A stretch of 36,401 nucleotides of DNA from Apostichopus californicus (taxonomy: Eukaryota; Echinodermata; Holothuroidea; Aspidochirotida; Stichopodidae), in assembly GCA_020650975.1 (NCBI GenBank), contig JAIPMN010001604.1, positions 4,582 to 40,982 of the forward strand, in the 5' to 3' direction. The first letter of the stretch is position 1; each line of letters starts with the position of its first letter. Of the stretch, positions 9,788 through 21,700 are shown in pieces. The notes beneath the pieces were generated by a model, which saw only the letters and a program-made list of their open reading frames with translations, was not told the DNA's origin and did not search any database. A program made the translations under genes and the position numbers.

Positions 9788-12700
9788 CTGATAAAAGAGT
9801 TGAAAACAAACCATCTCTTTAAACTGTATTTTCCTGCATTGCGACCAAGTGCGACCATCCACTTAAATTCAAACTTAAAAGAATTTTTGCCCACTTTTTA
9901 ACTCTCTTGCATCTCTGCCAGTAATCTGGAGTGTCACAACCTCCAGGAGGAGTACCCTTGCAAACATTTTAACAACTTCAGCCGTGATACTCAGGCAATT
10001 TTATGGATTCAACATGGAAAAATTCATTGGACAAGGATACTAATCCAGGATTTGATTGTTGTTATCTAAGTCGCTCATGTAAGAAAGTCCACCCTTTTGT
10101 AAAGCTCTACAGCACTACTGATAACGAGCACTTGGTGGTGATCGATATTAATGACAAAGCCCACTGCTGTGACTTAATTCTAAGTTGGTGATTCATTCTG
10201 ACATTGCGTCCACTGGGAATAACTCAACAGCAGACGGTAATACGAAGTTCAGATGTGATACCATTTTGAAAACGAACCTTTGTTCTCCTGCTTGGCAGAT
10301 CTTCCCTCTGCATATTACCTCTACCGACGTTCCTGTTATCTGGAAACCTGGGATTCCTAGCGTCCCTGAAAAATATCAGGAACAGGTCGAAGGATTTGTG
10401 CATCATTACAAAATAACAATTTTGATTACATTTTAAGGCTATTTGATAGTTTGAGGGAAGAGTGTGATGGTATTTGACCTCCATGAAGGGGAAGATGGGA
10501 AGGAGGGGGCCGGAGGGAGAAGGAGGGGGTCGGAGGGTAGAATATCAACAAACCATTGTCTGGTTGAAAATCTTTCTGACAACCTCATTAACAAAGAAAA
10601 CATATCATAACCATAAACTAAATGTAAAGATGTTGCTTACCCAAAATGTTTAACTTCAGTTTGTAACCTTGTAGCTATCACTGTCAAAAGTCCAACAACA
10701 AATTTACATATGTTGCACACATAGCTAAGGTCTGTAACACTTTCAGAGTACATATTCCTAGGCTCATCATTACTCATAAGCTTAACTGATTCGCTAGTAA
10801 ACTGATAATGTAAAGCATAAAGAGATGTTGTATAACACCATGGCCTGATCTAACACTGGGCCCATTGGACCAGAATTCTAGTCTAGAGGTTACCCAATTA
10901 GAAGGTAAATGGAAAAGAGACCTAACAAATGGATTGTTTTAGCTCAAATTGCTCTCATTTAAAGGGATATCAGAAGTTATACATAAAAGCTGCGAATGAG
11001 CTTTCTACATTGCATTGCAAATACACTAATGGTAAATCAAACCCTAATGCACATACACTAAGTGGTTAATCCAGCCCTAATGCACATTCACTAAGTGTTA
11101 AGTCCAGCCCTATATAGCCCTAATGCACATACACTAAGTGTTAAGTCCAGCCCTACATAGCCCTAATGCACATACAATAAGTGGTAAATCCAGCCCTAAA
11201 GCACATACACTAAGTGTTAATCCAGCCCTACATAGCCCTAATGCACATTCACTAATTGTTAAGTCCAGCCCTATATAGCCCTAATGCACATACACTAAGT
11301 GTTAAGTCCAGCCCTACATAGCCCTAATGCACATACAATAAGTGGTAAATCTAGCCCTACATAGCCCTAATGCACATTCACTAATTGTTAAGTCCAGCCC
11401 TACATAGCCCTAATGCACCTACAATAAGTGGTAAATCCAGCCCTAATGCACATACACTAAGTGGTAATCCAGCCCTACATAGCCCTGATGCACATACTCT
11501 AAGTGGTTAATCCAGCCCTACATAGCCCTAATGCACATTCACTAATTGTTAAGTCCAGCCCTATATAGCCCTAATGCACATACACTAAGTGTTAAGTCCA
11601 GCCCTACATAGCCCTAATGCACATACAATAAGTGGTAAATCCAGCCCTAATGCACATACACTAAGTGTTAAGTCCAGCCCTACATAGCCCTAATGCACAT
11701 ACAATAAGTGGTAAATCCAGCCCTACATAGCCCTAGTGCACAAACACTAAGTGGTAAATCCAGCCCTACATATCCCTAATGCACATACACTAAGTGGTTA
11801 ATCCAGCCCTACACTACAGAGAACTGTAAAACATTGTTGTAATATTTAGTGTTTGTATTTCCTACATAATTCCACTGTACAGCAATCCATTTCCTGATCA
11901 AGGTGGTACTCTTTCAATTACAATTTGCAATGATTTCGTTTAAGCTATTTTAGACTCCCAATAGCGAAGAGGATAGGTAGCAAAATGTAAAAAAAAAAAA
12001 GTGCAAAATCCTCAAATTTAGGAGGCATTCCCAAAACGTTGGGATACTTATTCTTGTACTGATTCATAAGCTCGGCAATATTGCACAGATTTGACCTACC
12101 TCGGACGTTGACTAGACTGACCCTTCGAAGGTCTTTGGGGCATCACAGGACCTACCAAACATGAAAAAAAAATATTAAACAGGAAATTAGATGTAGTTAA
12201 ACAATAATACGTTATCAGGATCCTGATGTGTTGTCTATTTGCAGGTTTGTCCCTTTGTTTGATCAAACAAGCAGAATAATGGCCGCCATCAATTCAGTGA
12301 TTTCCTCACAAATCACAAATAGCTTACTCAAATATTCGGTAAACAGCAGGTGGATGTTTTTCATATGCGGAAATTTTGTATCTATATATTGCCAAACTAT
12401 CCAATAGGCCGATGAGGCAAGACATGCCAACATTCTATGTTTGGTTTGTGTCGGGATGGGGGCAGCAAACATGTTGTGCCTAAGGGTGCTTATCTGGCAG
12501 CTGAGATGTATAATATTTACATATGTATATTTTACATACATGTATAAATAAACATATCATTACACAACCATATGCTTTGTATCTTTTCATTGGATTCACT
12601 AGTTGTTCAATGTTCCATCCATACAAATGCTTCGAACTGTTATTTGGCATAAAATGCTGCAATCAGCTGGAAATTCACCTAACCGTGAAATGATAACTTC

Positions 12701-15700
12701 CATCAATTCTTGTCAAGATACAGTGGGGTAATGAGTGGGTAATGAGTGGGTAAGGCTATGGACAGCTAACATCACAGTATTGTAGGCTTAGTGTTAACTC
12801 AATCATCCCAGTATCTGCTCTGAGTTAAAAACAGCAACAATTAGATGCTTCTTTTGCGCTCAGTGGTGCGAGAGCCTTCAAAGAAATTTTGCTGCAACAT
12901 GGCCTGACATTTAGGAGAGGAATAAACAATGTTGACATGGTTCACACTTCGCAAGATAGCTTACCTTTACCCTTGAATTGCAGCTTGGCAACAGACTGAC
13001 TAAAGTCCACGTGGATCCGTCTGTCGTCGATGAGGACGTTGTCCATTTTGAAGTAAGCCTCCTCACAGTCTTCCTCCTGTAATTGATAACGAGAAAACAG
13101 TTTAAAGAACTGACATAAAATTTATCACATTTTAACAAGAAATCTAAAATAAGATTATGAAAGAAATCATTAAATCAATTTTTCCATTAATTCAGAGAGC
13201 ATGCACCTGTCAAAATAAGAAGAAAAGTAAAACCAGAATGCAAAAATGCATTGTGATGTCATGTACTGTATAGTGAGGGTGTACATGTGTACAAGGGTTT
13301 CACGATTTGACCTCTGATGACCCCAAATGACCTTTGCCTTCCACCAAAAACAATAGGCTTCTTTTACACAATGTCGTACTCCTACACACCAATTATAAGG
13401 TCTGCCCATGATTCCCTTCTTGAGATATCGTGTTTACAAGGTTTTCACAATTTGACCCCTGGTGACCCCAAATCACCTTTGACCTCCATCAAAAACAATA
13501 GGCTTCTTGTACTCAATGTGGTACTTCTACACACAAAATATGAAATTGGTCTGATATTCCCTTGAGATATTGTGTTTACAAGCTTGGCGACACAAACGCA
13601 CTCACACACACACACACGCACCCCATCATGAATGCAAAGGTTACGATTATCATCGAAACCAAAAACCTTCAGACAACCCATCTCTAAATGTGAGAACAAG
13701 ATATTGGGACATACATAATCTTTCACTGAATAATAATAATTTGTCTGCTCTGTCAGTGTTAGAGATATATACTGGAATATACGTCAAATAACAGGTGTAC
13801 ATGTAATGGGTGGTAACCTTGGAGGGACATAAACTTACCCTCTCAAATTCAACAAATGAATAACAAAGGGAATCCCCAGTGGCCTGGTCCTTGATGACCT
13901 CACAACTGAAACGGAAAAGAAGAAAACGGGAAGAAATCAAATAGTCTGTGAATTTTCCAAAAAAGTCTTATGCAAGCCCTCCCTTTTCTCCTTAACTTAT
14001 ACGATTTGAACATTTCTGGTTAACTTGGATTTCAGGAAAATTCTACATTTTTTTCCATCAACGAAATTAATCACGCATCCGAATACCGTGCTGGGTGGGC
14101 AAACTTTGGTAATGTGTGATTCGTCATGGCATGCACCTTTCTTCCATTGAAGTGAACATTTCATTTTAAACCTTTAACAATGTCACCGAAGATCCATTCT
14201 CAACCCCAGTCCCACTTACATTGAGAGTCTAACCCATGTATGACCATGATGGTGGACATTGTTAGTTAAAATGTACGAATTGCACTTTTTGACTTCTCAC
14301 TAATTTCAGAGACGTAGTCACTGAGTGAATCTGTCGAAAAAATTAAAATCAAACTGACCAGCTATTTTGAGACTGCACCAAATGTAGGCTACTATCAGCA
14401 ACAGCCATTGATCAGAATATATCAGTGATCCCTGAGATGGAGACTGAATTAATTAACTTGTACAAACCGACCTTTGATTAAATCAACTGTTGCAATTCTT
14501 CCACCCAAACTACCTACTGCACCATATCCCTACCCCCCCCCTCCCACCCCCAACCAGTCCGCCGACCGACAGAAAAACCTCACCTGTTGATCTTGCCAAA
14601 TCTTGAGAAGATTATTTGCAGGTCTTCGGATGAAGTTACTGGATTTAGTTTGCAAACAAAAAGGACATTCTCTGGAGGTTTCACGTATGCGTCGGGAAGA
14701 TCACCAATCTATTATAACCAATGTAGAAACAGTACACTGTAAGACAGTACAACATTACAAGGAAAAATGATTTCCACCTCTGCCATCTTCACTTAACCCC
14801 TCCTCTGTTCCCTTCATTTATTATGACCGAGAGAAACAAACAAACCACAAAGAGATGGGCTTACTGACTACTTGAAGAAGCTGGAAAAGGGAAGACTACA
14901 AACAAACAAAATTTGTTTTTCTCCCAATCCTACCTCCACCTTACCTTTTGTCTCTTCACCACTCATTCCATTTCATCAGAAAAAAAAATTCAAAATACTC
15001 CTTTACATATTTTTGTTTGTTTTCCACTTTTCGCCTTCTACTGTTATTCATCTTGCCTACCGTACAGCCTTACATGAAAATTTTGAGAAGACAGTACTTT
15101 TTTCAACTGTTTCCTTCTCATGAAATTTTTTTTTTGCAAAGATGTTGGTTCAAAACCGTCATTAGGAGAAACAGTCCAATTACATTAGGTACTGTGATAG
15201 AACTCCCTTCAATACCCTTCTTAAAAATTATAAACCTAACTCGCCCTCCTCCACCCGGCCTCCCTCCTCGAAAGGAGGAATGGGTACAAGAGAGGAGATC
15301 AACATACCATTTCTAAGATTTGTGCGTTAGCCTTTGCTTCCTGCGTCTGAGTTTCTTCTTCAACTTGTTCCGTTGTCTTCTCTTTCTCTTTGCCGATGTC
15401 TTCATCCGCAGCTATGCGATCACTCTGAAATAAAAGTTAGGAGAGAAGAGCAGGCATTATGTAATCCGACCACCACGATCACAAAAATCCAGCAAGCCAA
15501 GGGATGTGTCATAAAACAAACCACAGATAACAAACATGAAGAGTAATCACCATAGTTGTGTTTTAATTAAAAAAGAGATGTCTATTACTAAACCACCATT
15601 AAAGAAAATAATCTTAGTCTTTCAAGAGATGGCTAGTCGCTGAATGCACATTTTATTGTGTAGAAAGTTACATCGAGAAACAAATTTGTGGGGTCTGAAT

Positions 15701-18700
15701 GTCAATATTCTTTGATGAAATAACTGACAAGGTCACCAAAATAGTGAGTTGATTTTCATTGGAATAGCCACACTAGTAACCTAATTTAGTTAACGATTTG
15801 TAAATAATTAATCATTTTGAATTACAGATCAAAAATCAAGAGTCAGCAAACACGAGTCTTGAATAGGATGGTTACTTCAAACTTACATATCAATGTGATA
15901 TCAAGTAAATCTAATAAGGGCTGGTCATTCAATACCTTTGGTTATAGACAGCTTAAGAACATGTGACAGCCACATCAGGGGTGTTTGTTCCATAATATAA
16001 TTTTAAATATAATTATAAGGCTGCATATTCCATACCATAAAATTATAGGTAGAAGTAATTATAAGGAAACATAATCCGATCAAGTAGGCCTAATGAGGGC
16101 TGGTAATTCCATACCTCAGTTACAGTAGGATCAAGCATGCATGCCAACCACATAGTAAAGGCTCCTTATTCCATACCATGAAATTACATGTAGAAGAAAT
16201 CGTAATCAGATCAAGTAAATCTAACATGGGTTGGTAATTCCATTCTTTATCGTTGAGTCCAGCAAACCTAGTAATAGCCTCAAGAGGGCCGGTCATTCCA
16301 TTAACGGTTACTTCATTGATTTTAACAGGATCAATCAAATCTAACAGCCATGTGAAGACTAATTATTCCATAATATGACATAACCAAGAAAGCCTGTTGC
16401 CCTTCAAAAGTTATCCTGTACTTTCAATATGGATAAAACAACATTTTGACAAGAACTAATAATCCTGATGGCATTGAAGCGTCTAGTTTAACTAATAATA
16501 TTTCATACCTTCAATTTATAAGGATCAATCTCTGGTGATTTATCCGGTAACTCCAGACCCTCTGGATCATCAAATGGATCATCAAGGATCACAGTATGGT
16601 TGATCCTGTGGAAGATCAAGGAATGTGAAGAAGCTAAATTGTAACCTGCCACATACAAAACAATGAAGTTGAGGTAGGAAAATCACACAAATCACCAGAG
16701 CAGAATAAACTAGCATGGTGCTTTCATTCTACAAGAAACATGTTTAATGCCAATTCCGTTGTTCACTCAGTGCATTGATTCTGTAACTCACAAAGGGCTG
16801 CCACTGATCTCTTCACCAATCTCAATCTCTATAAAGAACCATTTACAAGTCATCATTCAATACAGGAGGGGGTACTTATATACAGAAGATGACAAAATAT
16901 GTTTAGTTTAACAGACCAGTTAAACAGACCACATGATACACTGACCATACCACATTATACCATACCATATTACACCAGACCACACCATATGACATCATAT
17001 CCTACCAGACCATACAGTACCATGCTGTACCATACCAGACTACACTACCAGACAATACCATATGATACCATTCAATACCATACTGTACCAGATCGTACCA
17101 GACCGTACCATACCAGCCAAGACCATACAGTACCAGCCGATACCATATGATACTGTACCATTTTAAACTTATACCAGACCATACTATGACAGGCCATTCC
17201 ACACCTTGGTATGAAAGAATCCTATCAGCCTAATCCATCTTATCTGTAAGAAATTATATGGAACATACTATTTTGAATATAGGACCCATTTAGGATTATA
17301 AACAGGGTGGGTTTGCCAGGTCTGGAGCATCCTCCCAATAATAATATTATTACTAAGTAGTTACCAGCATTTACTAACAAGCTTCCAAAATGTGTGTGTT
17401 GCTTGTCTTCCTCACCAATATAGATTAACCAAAATTCTATTTGATTACAAATGATTATTAAGTTAACCTGCAGGAGCTGTGCCCTGTACTGCCTCGATCA
17501 GGAGTTTTCATTCTGACCATCATTAAGTGCTTCAGACTTTGTTTAACACTAGATAACACTTTATTGCAGTACATGGACTCTGCTCATAAATAAGATGGTG
17601 AATACCAAGCACTGCCGGAGAATATAATTTATAACCAACAGCATGTATAGGTCAACTCTGCACTTAAAAGTTGCAGACTGTACGACACATTTTACTATCT
17701 AGTTTAATACCTTATGTCTTGCAGTGGTCTGTGTTTAGCATCACAAAAGGTTTCGCTGATCTTGTCCAATATGTCAAACCCTTCAGTTACTACTCCGAAT
17801 ACTGTGTGAATACCATCCAGGTAATCAATGTCTTCCCTGAGGGTGATGAAGAACTACGCAGAAACGAGAAGAAAAAAGATCAAGAAAATACCAAATTTCA
17901 TGGTTTATGAGCTAATCAAGGATATGATTTCATATACAAATGAGGAAGCATTTGTACAACTTTCATCCAAATTATTATGTACCAAAATTTCCCAATTGAA
18001 ATCAACCATCATTGAATTTATGGCTACATAATTGGACAAAAATAACATATAAAAGTCAGGTTTTTGAAGTATGTACTGTTTCTTGCTGTGCAATAACACT
18101 TTTCATCAATTTATCCCTATAACACTAAACTATAAAGATACCCAGATCTATTCTGCAGGTTTCAAAATGATATTGAACCCAATATTTTTAAATTATTCAA
18201 ACATATTAATTGACATCACTTTCCATTTACTGCATAGTGATATCTCACCTGAGACCCGTGTTGGTTTGAACCATTGTTTACCATAGAGATGGACCCTTTC
18301 TTTTTGTGTTTAATGCGTGGATGAGACTCCATCTCAAAGAATCTAGCTTTTTCTCCTTGCATGTGACTAGCAGAATCAAAAGAAAGAAAATATGACCTCT
18401 ATGCAACAGTAAATTTTTCTTTGCTGTTGTTGTATGGCTGGCTACTTCAAAAGCAAAAATCTTTAATCCATGCCCCTTCACAAAGATATATATATATGGG
18501 AATTGGGAATTGCAAATATGGGAATTGCAAAAAATCTATTAACTCCTGCCATCTTGTCTGTCACCACTCCCCCCCCCCCCACCCCCTCCATTCCTACACT
18601 TTGTAAACCAACTGACAATATTGTCACTAGGCTGTATCCATTACCATAATTTCACAGAAATAACTTATTTTTGCTTTTCAAATTTCCTGATACACCAAAG

Positions 18701-21700
18701 CCAATAGAGCATGCTTTCTCTTGGACCTGATATGGCCTTGTCAATTTGGACTTCTAAACAGAAAGGCATAATACACATTGTCATTTTTGTAACCTTTGAG
18801 GACCTCTTCATAGTAATGAACAGTCAATTGGTTGAGAAGGATTTGTAAGAATATTACAGAACAATTCAAAGTTACAGGAGCACTGTCTTGCTACCTATTT
18901 ATACATGTATGTATTATAAGAAGACATACTCACCAGAAGACAGACTGTCCCCCAGTACCAGTCCCTGATGGATCTCCTGTTTGTGCCATAAAACTTCTCT
19001 ACGAAATAAGAAAGATATAATAATAATAATAATAATAATGTGGATTTATACAGCGCACAAATCCGCCTTAAGTCAACAAGGCGCTCAAGGCGCAAACGTT
19101 ATATTACCCCTGGTCAATGATAACCTGTCCCAGAGACAATCCCTCCAGTCGGCAGCAGTTATATACTGCGCCCAATGACAAGTTACCTCACAGGTACCCA
19201 TTTAACCCCTGGGTGGAGAGAGGCAAGTGAGATAAAGCATCTTGCCCAAGGACACAACGTAATGAACTACTGTAGGCAGGAATCGAACCAGCGATCCTTG
19301 GATCACGAGTCCGACGCCTTAGCCAATTGGCCACCACGCTCTCTATAAATCTTATATAAGAAATTTCATCAAGCACATATGCAAGAGGTTAAAGGTCATT
19401 AGCTTTTAAGCAATACTACATACTACATATCAACTTTTCTTGAACTTTCCTAGATGACTGTATGTTCTGTTAAAGACTTATCAGAGCCCCTTCTCAAAAC
19501 TTACCATTGGAGAATCGACAGACTAACTGTAGCTTTAATTTTGGAGTTATCCTGTTTTACAGGTTTTCAGACTTTGACATCTGTTGACCTCTACCAATTT
19601 CACATACTACACATCATGGGGCATCTACCTACCGAGCATGAAATCAACTCAAATTGTGCCTCTTGAGATATTGTGTTTACAAGCTGGCCGTCACATTCAC
19701 ACACACAGACACTTGCACACACAGACGCCAGCACGATTGCAAAGGTTAATGAGCCTTCCGCATCGAAACCAAAAAGACAGACCTACACATTTTTGGCATT
19801 AGACAGGGTAATGCAGTAACATACGTCTGATTACACTTAGGAATTGCAGTTTTCTGATGATAAAAGAGGACTTGAATACAAATGTACTGATCAAGTGGTA
19901 TCCCTACTGAAGATCATTTCAATAAAATTCATCAATCATGTAATTAAACGTATGCTGTATTGGCCCCAAATATGCTAGATATTCAAATATGGTCACCTTT
20001 GGTAAAAATTCTTAAACTGTTTTTATTACAACCTTCAAGGAAATTTCCCTAACTGGGACATTCAGTCATCTTGTGTGTTCCTTAAATATGTCTGGGAACA
20101 ATTTGGAGAGTAAAGAAACCCTAGGAAAGTACTTTTTGAAAACTTCTAGCAATTATAGCATACTATAATTTGGGGCCTATACTGACTACCTTTAAGCACA
20201 AAGCAGCAAAATGCTGAATCTTACCTGCACTGAGTGGAAAATGTTGAAGTTGTAGTATTTCATCTTACACAACTTCAAGAAATTGAGGCAGCCTATGAAA
20301 AATGTAAAATTAAAAACAATGCACCAACAGGAATTCTTCAAATACTAAAATTATTTCATATAGGATTCACCAGGTAGATAATGCTTGATGTATAAAGGAC
20401 CCAGAGTTTGTTTACAATATATACAGAATGAAAATAATATACTTTGATAAAAAACTTCTGACTTGATATATTGTACCTCATAAACAACAATGTTTGCCCT
20501 TATCCACCTATAATGAGGTGCCCCGCAAGAAGGTTATACAAAGGCAACACAATATACTTATAACAGGGGATTTGTCAATATAACTGAAACCTAAATATTA
20601 CGAGTGAAGATTCTACTCCTATAACAAATTAGTGAAAATAAGATTTGACATACATAAAGTAGAGTTACGAACACATCTCCTCACAACCATGTAGCCAGAA
20701 CATCTCCAAACTAAATTCAACTAAATCATACTGACTTTGTTCTGACCACGTAGGGGTGAGATAATAGCTATTAAGGAACAGCTGTATGTTTGGGATGTGG
20801 GTGAATGGAGATTGCATATTATGAATTGTTCGTTAAATGAGATGGAATGGTTTATTGAATGACTAGATATGAATGGATGGGTTAGTAACAGACCCAAATA
20901 TTGTGGTAAGCTTATGTGATGCCTGTGATTAAGTTGTTTAATTTCCTTGAACAAAACCAAACAATAGGACAACATTTGAGCTTGTTGTCTGCACTCCTTA
21001 CAGAATAGTTCATACATTTGAGTACAACATTTTGCAGGATTTTCCCATGCCTGTGATGTGTTAAGCTAATACATACTATACCAAGAATTTGTGACAATAT
21101 TTAAACAAAGCTTGCTTTTGAGAATTTTCCCATTAAAATCTTAACTGTAGGCATAGTAAATATCTTGAAACTACAGTGCTGATTTCTAACTACATCCTAC
21201 ATACTCAAATGAGACAAATGTCAAGAAATGCAGCAAGCACAAAGTTAAAACACATGTAATTGTTTATTTAAATCATTTGCAAAGTTTTATGAGTAATAGT
21301 AGTTAAGCTTTTAGGCCTAGTCAGAAGTTTATTTGGGCCTACCATTTCGTTATGACATTGAGGGAACGATAGGGGTCAAGAATACCTGTGTTTCATATAA
21401 CTATTAACTAGATCTACTATTGAAATATGTACTTTCTAGAAGAGAAATGCTGTGCAATCAGCTCAGTATGAATGATATTGGGTCAGGTATCCAGTCAAAA
21501 CGTCGCTTTACCAAAACGTCCCCGCTTTTTTGAGACTAAAACGTCCCCGCAGTCAAAACGTCCCCGTGAGTCAAAAACGTCCCCGCTTTTATAATCAGTT
21601 GGAATGCAAGTGTGGATGTTTTTAGTTCAAATCAAAGAGTAAGGATAAGTATACTTTAGGTTGAAAACACAGTTTTTAGGAGTGGGAAGTGCCGGTTATG

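Larger units (their letters stand above)
12152..15307. other. PPIL4 introns 7-10 (minus strand)
   Basis: Between exons at 12965-13076, 13839-13905 and 14584-14708 the only clear elements are the dispersed repeat at 13285-13660 and a GGGTAATGAGT triplication at 12725-12752. Introns 13906-14583 and 14709-15307 show nothing. Confidence 0.5.

Noticed and set aside
9432-9791. Plus-strand 119-codon Leu/Ser-rich frame
   Set aside because: Antisense shadow of the PPIL4 RS/charged tail; low complexity with no independent support.
9457-9894. Minus-strand 145-codon frame overlapping the PPIL4 tail
   Set aside because: It is another frame of the same exon. It could only be used with a shifted phase that exons 11-12 do not support.
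10003-10436. Two plus-strand frames of 62 and 83 codons in PPIL4 intron 11
   Set aside because: No recognisable domain, and the minus strand there carries the better-supported PPIL4 exon 12.
11021-11815. Interstitial telomere (CCCTAA) array
   Set aside because: CCCTAA occurs once per 33/43-bp unit, not in uninterrupted hexamer runs.
16899-17202. Tyr/Thr- and Trp/Tyr-rich frames on both strands
   Set aside because: Translation of the ACCATACC simple repeat.
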